64,000 nucleotides of DNA, taken from positions 316,624 to 380,623 of the forward strand of contig NMRA01000310.1 of assembly GCA_002633005.1 (NCBI GenBank), written 5' to 3'. The notes below the pieces were generated by a model. The model had not been told where the DNA came from. It did not search any database and worked only from the letters and a program-made list of their open reading frames with translations. The number at the start of each line of letters is the position of its first letter. The first letter of the stretch is position 1. The translations under genes were made by a program, and so were the position numbers. The DNA is from Phoronis australis. Its lineage: Eukaryota > Phoronida > Phoronidae. Positions 12,311-24,485 of the stretch are shown here, piece after piece.

Positions 12311-13227
12311 TTGTTTTGGGTATGTCAACCCCCAGCACCCAAAAGTTACACTTATGGGAACATGTCAAAAGAGTAGGTCAGCCACAAAAAGTCAGGTGAC
12401 CCTGACATGCTTGTCATTTCAATTTTGGGGGTAAAGCTACAAGAAAATAACATTGGTTCTTTAGAAAAATTAAATTTATTGTACAGTAGCATAGAATGAG
12501 AGACTGGCTAACCATATTCTTGGTGTCAATATCTACAACGCTGCCATATTTAATGCACTGCAGAAGGCACTAACAGAGTTTGATGTCCCCATTGACAACC
12601 GTAACTCCCGGCCATAATTACACTGTGACTCAAAATTTATCCCGAAGTCTTAGTGTACTTTACTGTTTTAAAAATCAATTCAATGCTGTAAATTGCAGGC
12701 AGGCATTGGTTGGAGCAGTGGGCGATTAACTTAAAATTTTCTAGAGCAGTGAGTGTGAGCTTAGCTGAGCACTTTATCCAGATCGTTCCAAAATTAGGGG
12801 GGTAGGCACTTGCGTGAATATGGGCATTCACCCATATGTTTACTGTATGTATTACTTAATGTACAGTGCATTTTATGGTGTTCCTATTTATCAATACAGA
12901 ATTTACATGGGAAAGCAGGCGTTGAAGTCATTCTTGACTAATTTTGAATAAGCCTGTTTTGTTAGTTTTGGTAAAATCTTTTCCAGCTGAGGAATCAACC
13001 ATAGCTTGTGTTGAGAAATTGCACCGGGGATGTTTCACTTGGGGTACTGCCTTAGAACGTGTTGTGAAAGGGCTGCTCACATGGTTGATTTTTCGTCTAT
13101 TACATAAGGGAGCACCAAAGAACCTTAGTGGGGCTCTGGTGCTTTTGCTCATGTGTTTTATGCAATGGCCCAACTATGAGGCCTGTGCACGTCTGATGCA
13201 CCGCAAATACATCAGGCCACATGCACT
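12311..13227. other. Non-coding stretch, nothing recognised
   Basis: Both strands are open for about 80-105 codons around 12930-13260, but the translations resemble no family and lack a start/stop or splice context that would support a gene. Confidence 0.35.
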
Positions 13228-13344
13228 GTTTTTTTTAAGGGAGCACCCCTTTTCCGAGTGAATTCTTGTTTTTTTAAGGGAGCACCCCTTTTTGAGTGAA
13301 TTCTTGTTTTTTTTAAGGGAGCACCCCTTTTCCGAGTGAATTCT
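13228..13344. repeat. Tandem repeat, ~40 bp x 3
   Basis: Three copies of T-tract, then AAGGGAGCACCCCTTTTCCG, then AGTGAATTCTT. The units differ in T-tract length, and the middle copy lacks CC. The array creates repetitive open frames on both strands. Confidence 0.85.
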
Positions 13345-14057
13345 TACAATGGATTTCGGGAACAGTAGGGTGGTGTTTTTCATGATAGCTCCCTGTAGAT
13401 CAGTGACTGTCCTTTTTCCTTGTCCACTGTCTAAAAGGATTATTATCCAGCTAGGACATTCTCCACAAAGTACCGTAGTTGAGTTCAGAGGCAATTGATT
13501 ACAAACATTGTAAGATTGTAAATCTCACTAATTTAGATCACAATATGGCCGACGGATGAAATTTTATTTTCCCTTTTTTCGCAAAAGATTACTTACACCA
13601 GGTAAATGCTACAAAGATCTGTATTATAGTTTCTAGGTGACAGTGATTCTGAGAAACTATAGGCATTCGTAACAAAGTTATAAGCGACAGAAAAATGAAA
13701 AAAATACCAACTTTGGCCATTATTTTGTTGGAAATCCTGTGAGGTCATTTTACTGTAATCTGAAGTCTAATCAACTCAAAAAAGCAGACACTGGGCTACT
13801 TCATTCAAGTGGACGTCCTGTCATAAATGTGGGGTATCAATAGTGATCCCTCAGTGTTACCATGTTACTGATTTAAACACCTGCCGAGGGCTACCCTCCC
13901 TTGACGCAATGCGTAGTTTGAACTTGAGGCAAAAAATTTGCTTATGGAATGGAAACGATGAATTATCACATCCCATAACCTATTAATACTATCCCATGAT
14001 TCAACATTCCGACCTCATTGACCAATCGTTTAAAAATAAAATAATTGTAGACAGTCT
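13345..14057. other. Non-coding stretch with dispersed motif
   Basis: Around 13545-13700 it resembles the dispersed GAAATTTTATTTT family (preceded by ATATGGCCGAC). No gene was seen. Confidence 0.4.
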
Positions 14058-14226
14058 GGTACATGTACCAGATAAAAACAGGCCACTGAGGTGGGTACAT
14101 GTACCAGACGTACACAGGCCACTCAGGTGGGTACATGTACCAGACATAGACAGACCACTCAGGTGGGTACATGTACCAGACGTACACAGGCCCTCAGGTG
14201 GGTACATGTACCAGACACATACAGGC
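14058..14226. repeat. Tandem repeat, 36 bp x ~5, palindromic core
   Basis: Units begin GTGGGTACATGTACCAGAC, containing the palindrome GGTACATGTACC, and end with CAGGCCACTCAG. One unit lacks a base. Because 36 is a multiple of three, stop-free frames run through on both strands (for example WVHVPDVHRPLR per unit). These are by-products of the repeat and not evidence of a protein. Confidence 0.9.
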
Positions 14227-15862
14227 GTCTACCTCATTCTCAGTTCCACGTCTTTTGAAGTGAGCGATCTGGCTACAAAAATGTTAGCAAAAATGCCTGT
14301 AATTTTGGAGTAGCTCAGACCTCCAGCAAAGTGGCAGCAAAAGTCAACTTCGCAACTGTTCGCACTACTGGCATTTTTGATACCAGAGAAAGCATTATTG
14401 AAAATGTTAATATGTTAGCCAGATTGTGAACGGGAAAAGAAGTTAAAGGTTACGTAGGACCTTTGAAAAATGTCCTAATTCAGTTTATAGCCATATATAA
14501 TGTGCCCATATTTTGAGAACCAGTTCTTTTCACTAAATAACGGGCAACAAACTCGTACTCGAAATGCAGGCATGTTATATACCACTGCTTCCCAAATTTG
14601 GATTACTTCGGAACGTCACATCTCAGAAATGGCTGATCACATTCATACGAATCAGCGGTGTTGGAAAAGTTGCTTAAAATGTTCCACTTTTGCATGACAG
14701 TCTAAAAGAGTACTTTTTGATTTTATAAAAAACATGCATGAGTTGCATGAAATGAAAATGAAAGATTCAGAAAACTGTAACGGGCTTTTTTGAGATTTTA
14801 TCTTAGACGCTATACACCCATGATACTGATGTCATTGTTTTGAAATGAATTTGAATTTTTTTTGCTAAATTTTACTAAAAAAACATGGCCACGTGACTCA
14901 TTGACAGATTGGTGTAATGCTAAAAATCAAAGTCTGGTGGCTTTCTAATTTTAGAAACTAATTATACACGTTTAAATAAATATTGTCTATCTTTCTGTAC
15001 ATCTTTGGTTAAATATACACGTTATCAAGGGCCGACATAAAACCTTTAATTTTTATGAAATCATTGTCCTGGAAGTTGCTAGTAAGTAACAGCTTCTGTC
15101 AATTTCAGCCTCTGGGTCTTGAAAAAAATATAACATGATTACAACCCTTTGAGATAGTTTTATCTCTATAATAATGTCAAGTAGTTTTAAGATAACTGCC
15201 TGTAACAGGCTGATAACAATTAAGTCACGACAGCGTGTTTGCTTAATTTAGACATGGCTAATTCCCACATCCCCCATTCAACTCTCTTCTGGGGAGGAAG
15301 GAAAATGCGTGCTATGATTGACCTAATTTTGAAACGTTGGCCCGCTAACCCACTTGTGAGTTGCATTGGAGAAGTGGAGAACAGTTGATCACATTTCAGT
15401 CCCTTTTATGGGTGGACTACAACTCGCAATGTATCGTAATACTAAAACTTCTTTGGCAATAGTGTCGAAATTTAAAAGCAAAATAGTGTGCAATTGCAGG
15501 CCATGTGCCATACAGGGGCATAGCATTGTGGGTAATTACGCTACTATAACCAGAGCTGTTGTATTCGTGGAAGTGGGTAATGGTTGATCAGTCACCAAGT
15601 GGCGAGACCATTACATCCATGAGTCGGTCGACCTAGCTAGAACTGCCAAACATGTCGTGGAAATTAACGACATTTCGTGAGACTGTTCAGAAATAGTTCG
15701 ACAAAGAGTCGAAAGGGAAGCAGAAGATTTAAAGCCCAGTAATCAAAGGCAAACACGGTTGCTCGTCATTGATTTTGATGCACAATATTTTAAGATATCA
15801 CTCTTTTTTTATTTGAAACTACCGCGTGTGGAGATTATCTCACTGGATCTAAGTAAGATAAT
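14227..15862. other. Non-coding stretch, nothing recognised
   Basis: No gene, RNA or element was recognised on either strand. Confidence 0.4.
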
Positions 15863-15914
15863 GCGCGTTAGTGATGCATGTTAGTGATGCGCGTTAGTGA
15901 TGCACGTTAGTGAT
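15863..15914. repeat. Minisatellite, 13 bp x 4
   Basis: Four units of the form GCRYGTTAGTGAT follow each other without gaps. Confidence 0.9.
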
Positions 15915-16026
15915 GCCTTTCAAAGTTAATGACTTTGACCGCTGTGAATGTTATAGACCTGCCTTATGAATTTCACTTTGCGAACTAACAGTAGGGTAAC
16001 ATTGTCGCCCAGTTGATACAGCATGC

Positions 16027-16215
16027 ATGCATGCTAGGCTTACCACAAGCTAGGCCACCCATACGTCAGGCATACCACACGGTAGGCCTACCACACCCTA
16101 GGCCTACCACAGGCATAGCCTACCTCATGATTGGTCTACCACAAGCTAGGCTTACGTAACATATGGTTGGCCTACCTCACGCTTGGTCTACCACACTTTA
16201 GGCTTACCACATGCT
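16027..16215. repeat. Degenerate tandem repeat, ~15 bp (TAGGCCTACCACA-like)
   Basis: About a dozen diverged units carry the core TAGGCYTACCACA, with substitutions and small indels throughout. It is an older array than the other minisatellites here. Confidence 0.8.
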
Positions 16216-19200
16216 TGGTCCATCACTACTAGCGTATTAAAAAATCTTCAGTTTGCGATGTCCGATATTGTCCATTTCTAAGATTTCATACAAAATAATT
16301 AATTTTTCACAGTCTGAAACTAGAATTTTTACCATTGATAATAGGTGACCTATTAAATAGCTCGATAGTTTTTTATGGAGAAAATGGTATCTGAAAGAAG
16401 ATACTTGCTGTTGCCAAGTATGAGATTATCTATTGGGGTGAATACTGAGTAGGGAAAATTCTGTATATATATTGAAATCTAATGTGGAAGCCGCCACAAA
16501 CCATATTCTAGTGTTAGAAACATCAATTATGCCTTTGCAAACAGCCAGGTGTCTCTGGCTGAAACCTTAACTTTTCACAGGTGTAGTTGGTCGCCAATAG
16601 CAACATCATAGTGCTTATTCTTTGCTCAAGAACTGAAATTTGGGAACTGAAGCTTATAAGAAGGGAAATGTCTTATTGAGAAAAGGATGCTGTTAATGAG
16701 AACGTCCATGCGGTTTGTGAGGGAGGAACATTGACAGCATTGTTTAAGGTGAATATATCTGTATTGGCTTGTGTAAAATGCTTAACTATTTGTGACTACA
16801 TAAATGCTTATGTCACATGTGTTGAAGCTGAAAAATAATAAAAAAGAGTTCTAAGGCTCCAAGGATTGCAAAATAAACCCATATCTTACAAATGTCTGTC
16901 AGAACTCCTATAACACAACAGAAATGAGTTTACCGATCAACTTGGGAGCATAAACGCTGAAGGTGAAGTAAAAATGTCATTTTATGTAGCGCCACCTATC
17001 AGGAAAAATTGACACCTCCGAGTGGGACTGTAGAGAAAGAATATAACAATGAATATTACTAAAACACGAGCGAAACTTGCGTGAGAAGATTCTTTACAAG
17101 AAGTTAAACGGCGTGTTTGTAAGTATAGTTATGATGTCATTAGCCACAGCTTGACAAAATGTTGACAGCTGATGAGACAGAAATGACAACACCGCATGAG
17201 CGAGAAGAGGGAAATCACACAGCGCTTTCTATCGCATAACGTGAAATTGTCATGGGGACTTGACAAGGACCTCACGTGTCTCGCGCTCCAGTTGGCTTAT
17301 ATACACTAATTTGAAAAGGTTTCGTCAAGTCACGTGTTGTGGGTCATAAATGAGATAATGATACATAAAACTGATGTGATAAGCAGAACTACTCTCGTTT
17401 ATCACACATGTGCAGACTCATGGGAGTAATTAAGAATTCCGCTCTTATAAACCATCCGCCTGTCAACTTGTTTCGGGAAACGTAAGTCTAAATGCCGAGT
17501 GTACAGTGACGATGCGCAATTTTTAGAACTATGTTCACAATGATCAACATTAAAAATTGAGAGTAAATATGTGCCCCCTGTACTTTTTCTCATTTTGAAA
17601 CGGCTAATATTTCAGTTAAGAGAGAAAAAACTGCACGGCCATCCTCACTTGCTGTACCGGAAGCCTAAACTATAACTGTTTTCACTCATATTTGTGATAT
17701 CATAAAATGACAATAGTTTAAAAATGTTATTTGCAAGTAAATTTTGATGTCTTTCTTTGTTGACAATGAAATCGCTTTACCGCGTAGTAATCTTTTGTGA
17801 TGATTGTTCAATCTGCTGGGCTGGCCCGGACTGAATTTGAAAGATCTCGGCCAAAACTTCATCGATATTAGTGAAAAAATACGCTTGTGTTCAGATTTTT
17901 ACGAGGAATTTAATTCTTAAACTTTTACATGTGGTTGAGAAGGACGAAAATGTAAACGCGTAAATTATATTTCTACAGACAGCTCTTATCATTAAACCAT
18001 CCCCTTCATAAGCAATCAAATGTAATCTGCCGACTAGATCTGCGACCTTTTTTTGAGCCCAGACCTTCCGGAGTTGCCCCGTATGCCAACTCTTAACGGT
18101 CTCTCACTACAATTTAGCGTTATGGGGCGAATGCAAAACCATAATCATGCTCAAGCTGGCTGACAGGCGGCACACAAGTTCTCAATACTTTTCTCAATGG
18201 AAACGGGGCCCTAGCGTCTGTCTCCCACTGTCCATTCTGTTTGAGGTTCAGGTTGTTGATCTATTTCAACAGAAAATATCGGCTTCCAATTATCTAGGAC
18301 GGAGTTTGGGTTTTTCCATATCAAAAAGATGCTTCCAAGGTGAAAGTCCTTAAATCAATATCAGTTTGGTTACATGAAGTGAAGCCACAGTGCCATGCTC
18401 AGAACTCAGTGGGTATGCCTATTTCTGTCAGCTGGTGTATAACCCAAGGCAATTTGTTTACGGTATTGTGTTGTGTCTGGCCAGAATTAATGAAAGGTAA
18501 AACTGGCTGCCATTACTTTTCCATAAAGTGGGCCAGAGTTGTTTATAACCTATTTCTGGATGTAATTGAGGAAGGGTACACACCTGATTGCACAAATTAG
18601 AGAGGGGTAACATTAGTTGCAGTTGGATTATTTCTTTGAAGGTACTTGCAGTTTTTGAGGTAAGCCAAGGGTCTGCTTGCCTCAAACCTGGGGTGCGATT
18701 GTGTTTTTTCGTTGCTGCCATTGGGTGAACACTATATTACGTTCTAGTTTAAGTGCAGACAGAATTTGAGTTTGAGATGTGTCGGACCTTAGTACTATGG
18801 CAGGGGTCATTTTGAAACACATTGCAGGTCAAGTGTTACACACAGTGTTCTGTGATGATTGTTTACGAGATGGGTAAACATGTGGTGAACTAACTTGTGT
18901 TACAGGTAGAGCCTAAGACATGTAACCTGTCTGTATTCAGGAATACGGTTTGGTTGAAATGTTGTGAAACGAAATGTTTACTATGATACTTTGTATAACA
19001 CCCACTGAAGATGCATTTTGCTTTTCGCTGTGAAATGGCTGAATGGTCTTTGTCCGATTGCAATACTTACGTACGATTCTGTTATTTTAAAAGACCAAAA
19101 ATTTTGAAAGTATAGAAATCGTGCTCTTAGTGTCCGGTCAGACATGCAAAAGAATCTCCATGGGGCATGTGAGCGTGAAGTATCTTACAGGGCATTTAAT

Positions 19201-19275
19201 TGTGTATGCTGTTTACAAAATAGCCCCAATGAGGCATTTATTTGGATTAGACTACTCAGTGTTTATTAATTTTAG
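16216..19275. other. Non-coding stretch, nothing recognised
   Basis: Only short unrelated open frames are present. I see no coding exons, RNA genes or terminal repeats. Confidence 0.4.
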
Positions 19276-19904
19276 CAGGAAGAGATAACCAGGAAGGGAC
19301 AACTGTTTGAGTGCATTTTAACGTATTTTCAAAGGTGATTTCAAAAGTAAATGTTAAAGTAGTCTGGAATCCAAGCATTGTGTTTGAAAGCTTAACTCTT
19401 TAGCTATAAAATGACACCACTTTTGTCCCCAAAGACTTCATAGTAATGGCACTGGGATGCTTTGAACATGACTTGTTTTACCCTTCCAAAAGATGCCTCT
19501 TCCCAGGCATGTACTCGGGCATGATCCTCTTTTTTGAACCAACAGATGTCACTAATATATGCAAATGAGGCTCGCATCGTCTACGTCATACGACGTCATA
19601 CGGCGCGAGCTTCCAATTTGAACCCTCGAGTGCCTTATAGTGAATGACTTGAAACGCAGTTCTATCTGACTGGGCAGATCTAAGAAAATGAAGAACTCAT
19701 CATGCAAGTCAATGTTCAAAGGACATTGAATGGTTTCACATGAAAATACATTTAATTGTATTTGGATACGTTTGCATGTGTGTATGCGTGGACTTCGTCA
19801 TTTTGCTTAAATCCAGATTTAGAAGCAGGTGTTAGTCAAGAAATTAGCTGCTCCCGCCACGGTGGCCGGTGTCGTGGCGTCGCCGGGAAGTCTGATCCAT
19901 GCAT

Positions 19905-20112
19905 GCGCAATTCGACGAACTAATGCTAGTCGCTGGTCAGCTCTGCTATGATTCATGCGCAATTCGACGAACTAATGCTAGTCGCTGGTCAGCTCTGCTA
20001 TGATTCATGCGCAATTCGACGAACTAATGCTAGTCGCTGGTCAGCTCTGCTATGATTCATGCGCAATTCGACGAGCTAATGCTAGTCGCTGGTCAGCTCC
20101 GCTATGATTCAT
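19905..20112. repeat. Tandem repeat, 52 bp x 4
   Basis: Units start GCGCAATTCGACGAACTAAT and end CTCTGCTATGATTCAT, with an exact 52-base period. The last unit has two or three substitutions. It lies within the left part of the 5-kb TIR element, and subterminal arrays of this kind are common in large DNA transposons. Confidence 0.9.
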
Positions 20113-21460
20113 TTGAGACGTGCGGCTTAACTCGAACCTATACCCGTGTTCTGGCTCCAAGGTCGTTTTTTGACCCAGTTTCGGGAAAAGTTCATTTTAA
20201 TACGGTCATTTCCTGAAGATTTTTTGGAAAGATATGATCCCGAAATCCTTGGCCTATAGAGCTGTATCAAAATTCCTTGTTGAAACACGGCCACTGGTCC
20301 AGCTTCTGCAGGGCGGCTGGGAAAATGAACGCGTGTCCCAAAAATGCACACACTTCAACCCCTCAGTGCAGTTCAAGTTCTTTCCCCGTCAATCACTGTG
20401 CGCGGATTCTACTGCATGACTACACCTTATTTTTAACGTGGGTGCGTCACTGAGTCACAACGTGTCCAGCCTTTGCAGTGTGCACGGGAATGGCAAGCAA
20501 ACGATTCGGTCTAGAAGAACCTAAATTCATTGCACAATACTGGGAACTACAAGCATCAAGGAAGTGCAAAGACAATCTTTCCAAATTTATGAGCAATGAC
20601 TTGAACTTCTTTTTTGATCTACGGTTTGTAAATTTTTGAATTTCATTAGTCTAGTTTTTAATTCAATAAAGCATTTAGAGCTGCCCGACATTCAAGAAAT
20701 ACCCCTGTTATCGTTTAGGGTCCTTCTTTGCGATATGGTGGTCTGATGATGGATCGAATTTTTGCCTTCAGGCTTCAACTAAGTTCAGTGACGCATCGCC
20801 ATTTCTTACAAGACAGCTTCTGTGCTGTGCACGAATGTTTTGTGTTTTTGATGAATTTGGAATCTCAACTTCCCCTCATGAGTAGTTGGTAGTGTCATGC
20901 CGGAGGTGTACAGAAGGCGCAGTACTGAAAAAAGTGAGGGCTAAAGCCCCCTCAGCCCCCCTGTAGTGCACCGCCTATGGACCACTGGAAAACTTGGACT
21001 GAATTAATACGCTCCGAAAAACTTTTGCTTCACAAATTTTCTCGAATTTTCGAAATACATGTATGAATGATTAAGTGCACATTTTCAAGGGCACTTAGAC
21101 GACCTATGCTGCAAAAACGGAGACCCTAACAACAATTGTCCTGGCCAGGGCCCTCAAATGGTAAGCCATACACTGATACCGAGTTGTCAATGTTCTCTTG
21201 AATTTTCGCTCTGATCAGTATTCGAAGTCTTTCTTTTTTGTCTTTCCCCAGCCCCACACCTTTGTCGGTTGCCATGGTTTGACCCTGAGGCATGCAATTT
21301 TTTTGGGGTGGCACTCGCCCTCCCCCCGCTTACTAAGGTCCTGATGCAAGGAGTCCATCGTTGGTCCAAGGTCAATGTTGTGTTTCAACACGCATTCGTT
21401 GTATAGCTTGAGCATTGAATTAAAGGTTTAAGAAATACAGTATCAGTTTTGCGCGTTTAA

Positions 21461-22758
21461 AGGCGAAGGCAACCTTTTTTCATGTCATTTTTAGCAAAAA
21501 TAAGGTTCGTTGATTATCCCAGACATATTTTTCACTTATTTACTGCTTTTCGTAATTTAATTGATTACTCGTTGTCTACTCCGGAAGTGACGTTTTGGGA
21601 GGCAAGAATTTCGCGCCAATTTCTTTTCATATAGTCTGACTGTGAGAGCAGTCGAGTCAGTCATTGTTCTACCTCGGTTGTGATAAGTTCGGTCGTCGTT
21701 TGCTTTTGCTTAGGAGTCAGTCAACATGCCACGCTGTTGCTGCGTACTGGGGTGTACTCATTATTGTCTCACGTACAGAGTAAGAACTGTCCCACTTGCC
21801 TGAGTGTCCCGCGACACACTCCCACTGAAGAGTGATCTGAGCACCCAAGTTGCTTGCATCCCGCCGTGTGACTCCCTCGCCACACACCTGGCACCTTCCA
21901 AATAGCTCCAATACAAGTCCACAATAAACTTATCAAACTTAGGCTCACCGATCTGTTCATTGGATGACGAACTGTCCTCTTCACTGGGTGTCGAACTGGG
22001 CCTGTATTCACTCCCACTACTCAACATCGCTGCAGGACTGCTTACAGGCTCTGGGCTCAGAGACAACAGCACAGGGCGAATCACTGCTAGTTTCCGAAAT
22101 TGCACGCAATGGGGTACGTTCGGAGGCACGGGTGACAGCAGATGAAGTGCCTCCAGTCAGTGTATATAGTGGCCACAGCTCCCAAGGCTTCTCGCTTCAA
22201 AAACGCACTTCTCGGGGTTGGCGACGGGGCACTGCCGGGAATCGACAGCGACGGTATGGTACCCTTCTTAAGGCGTTGTTTTGCAGGGACCTTCATCAAT
22301 TCAGCGTGCATATCTGTCATAATCTGACGGCAGAAAATGCTTGCCACACACTCGGTAACCCTCCACTGCTTTGTACGTTGCGTGGACGGGTAACTCTGCG
22401 TTCTTCACATGAACGAGCTAGCCAAGTACGCGAAGTGTGTCATCCTTCGGAAAGCGACGCAAGGTACCCAAAGCGCGTGTGAGACGTGGCATGTTGACTG
22501 ACTTGTAAACAAAAGCAAACGACGACCGAACTGATCACAACCGAGGTAGAACAATGACTCACTCGACAGCTCTCACAGTCAGACTATAATGAAAAGAAAT
22601 TGGCGCGAAACTCTTGCCTCCCCAAACGTCACTTCCGGAGTAGATGACGAGAAATTAATCAAATTACGAAAAGTTGCAATTAAGTGAAAAATGTGTCTGG
22701 GATAATCAACGAACCTTATTTGTGCTAAAAGTGACATGAAAAAAGGTTGCTTTCACCT
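21461..22758 (-). mobile_element. Kolobok-like TTAA element with ~270-bp TIRs, nested
   Basis: TTAA flanks both ends (21457-21460 and 22759-22762). Terminal inverted repeats run from 21461 to about 21733 and from 22758 down to about 22495, roughly 90% alike (both begin AGG.GAA.GCAACCTTTTTT). Both arms end inside an ATGCCACG that would be the start codon and second and third codons (MPR) of a THAP protein. The interior has a broken THAP domain on the minus strand. TTAA target choice together with a THAP domain fits the Kolobok superfamily as I know it; piggyBac also uses TTAA but lacks THAP. It interrupts the 5-kb element, so it inserted later. Confidence 0.75.
22237..22502 (-). pseudogene. 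THAP zinc-finger domain remnant of a transposase
   Basis: From the ATG at 22502 the minus strand reads MPR, then RRFPKDDTLR (the RFPKD block of THAP domains). After an in-frame stop comes YRVCGKHFLPSDYD, which supplies the C..H pair. After a frameshift comes KQRLKKGTIPSLSIP, which corresponds to the AVPTIF box that closes THAP domains. The first Cys pair is missing from this copy. The opposite arm at 21726 (+ strand) encodes MPRCCCVLGC, where such a pair would sit. At least one nonsense and one frameshift change make this non-functional. Confidence 0.7.
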
Positions 22759-23079
22759 TTAATTGTGCGTGTAAAAGGGTTTATAGATTCGTACTGAATT
22801 TGTTGCTGCAACTTGTCTCATGGGCCTGTATCCGGCACGTGACCACAAATGTGGACACTAATTCGGCTATTGCGCAAGTCGAATGTAGCAAGGTGGCCAG
22901 TGAAAATGTAAGGCAGTGACAACTCGCATTTCTAGTCTCTTATTATGAAAACCATTGAAGGCAATTACCAGCACCTGCAAACAAGAATTTTGAAGTATGG
23001 AGAATTTCAACAGGAGTTAGTTGTATACTTAGTCGCGAAGCTACCGACATTCCAGCCACGGTTACTGCCGGTCCTTTGA

Positions 23080-23301
23080 AGCAATTATAGCACATATATA
23101 CGAATTTTTAAGAATGGCAAGGGTGCGTTTTGTGTTGACGGAAATGTCCATGGCGTCAAGGAATTTGAGGCATTTAATGATGAACAACACCTAGCAAAAC
23201 TAACTTCCAAGTATGCATACTGTGGCGGAATTAAGAAATACGATTATGGCAGTGCTAACTGTAGCAGAACCACAAAGTGTGCTAAAATGGTAGAAAATTA
23301 G
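23080..23301 (+). other. Orphan open frame, 73 codons, unrecognised
   Basis: The frame is open from the TGA at 23077 to the TAG at 23299. It has an amino-acid composition more protein-like than the surroundings (NGKGAFCVDGNVHG, then AKLTSKYAYCGGIKKYDYGS, then CSRTTKC). It has no ATG near its start, so it would be an exon or a transposase remnant of the enclosing 5-kb element. I do not recognise the family. Confidence 0.25.
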
Positions 23302-24392
23302 GCATAACATTTTTGTAGCCTGAGCAGATAAAAGGTTGATTGGCGCAAGAGAAGGCCGATGTCTTCAATGCTCAGAAAAATTTCGGCAGGCAAGAGACTT
23401 GCCAAGAAAACGACACAGTTGAGTCCGGGCATTCTAAAGGAAGAACTGCAGCCAATTCCAATTATTCGGTGCAACTTCTCTCACCCGACAGTGTTGTTTC
23501 ACGATACCGCAACCCCAAACAGCGTCAAAGAAACGAAACGCGGAGGATGAGATATTACAGAGTATTAATATTTATTCTTGGATACAGGTGTCCACCTCAA
23601 AATTAATTTCCCACGGCCATTCTTTATGCCAATAGCAATGTTTTCGTCAACTGAAGAACAGGAATCATAGACATCCCGCACGCTCCGTCTATGGTTCTGA
23701 CACTTCAAACTTTTGTCAACACGACATGTAGCCGCAGAAAGTTTGATGTTGACCTCATTCTAATCTCTGCAATCCACTGTCAGGGGACGAAAACAATTCA
23801 AAGTCCGCTCCTCGAAATAGGGCTTGCTTAGCTGGAATTCAGAACTGCGGTCATGAGAGTGTTTTCACCTCCTGATTGCGAAGCGATCGAGTGGTATCTT
23901 CATCAGCGCGTGCTCTCAGTGGGAGGTCACCGCTTTATCCACTCAAGCGCTCGACCAACAACTGACGAGTCTCAGAACTCCCACATGCAATTTTGATATG
24001 CAAATGAGGGAGTACTTGACTACTGCGCCGTCTATACATCGACGGAAAAGCTTAAATACCCGTGACTGCGTGTGGGAAGTTGCGATTGAGTGCTCTGAAG
24101 TCGATATTTTTAAAGTACAATTACACCACTGTTTAAGGTTGCAAAGTGAATTTTTTGATATCCTTCTATAGAAAAAGCTTTAATCTCTCTGATAAAATCA
24201 TCTGTTTCCTTTTAAACGAAACTTAAGTCCTGAAATTAGTCCGGGGAAGGAGGCCAAAAACGGCGGTTTAGCTAGTTGTCCCTTCCTGGTTATCTCTTCC
24301 TGATTTTAGTCATGTTCTCTCGTCCGAATAATGGGAGGATATGCAGAAATGTTATAGCTGTGTTAAAAAAATATTGAAATTGAACAACATGT

Positions 24393-24485
24393 GCCCGAAA
24401 CATGTATTGTACATAGCATTCATGGCTGAAACATGTATTGTACATAGCATTCATGCCCGAAACATGTATTGTACATAGCATTCAT
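24393..24485. repeat. Tandem repeat, 31 bp x 3
   Basis: Three units of GCCCGAAACATGTATTGTAC followed by ATAGCATTCAT. The middle unit has GGCT in place of GCCC. Confidence 0.9.

Larger units (their letters stand above)
19276..24302. mobile_element. 5.0-kb DNA transposon-like element with perfect 29-bp TIRs
   Basis: The left end reads CAGGAAGAGATAACCAGGAA and continues GGGACAACT. The right end is the exact inverse complement over the same 29 bases (24274-24302). The heptamer ATTTTAG stands directly outside both ends (19269-19275 and 24303-24309), as expected for a target-site duplication. The interior holds a 52-bp tandem array (19905-20112), the nested THAP/TTAA element (21461-22758), short orphan frames and two copies of the octamer context ATATGCAAATGAG (near 19557 and 23996). 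No intact transposase is visible. CA-starting ends with a 7-bp duplication do not decide the superfamily: P, hAT with a decayed eighth base, or Dada are all possible. Confidence 0.8.

Noticed and set aside
12944-13494. Overlapping open frames of about 105 codons on both strands
   Set aside because: Neither translation shows a family motif. The later part is generated by the 40-bp tandem repeat, and no splice or start context supports a gene.
13966-14313. Repetitive open frames (WVHVPD and MYPPEW repeats)
   Set aside because: These are by-products of a 36-bp tandem repeat whose period is divisible by three; frames are open on both strands equally.
20490-20640. Short frame starting MASKRFGLEEPKFIAQYWEL
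   Set aside because: It looks somewhat protein-like but is only about 49 codons, has no continuation and I recognise no family; kept as a note only.
21964-22482. 172-codon plus-strand open frame
   Set aside because: It is antisense to the THAP remnant of the nested transposon and has no recognisable domain.
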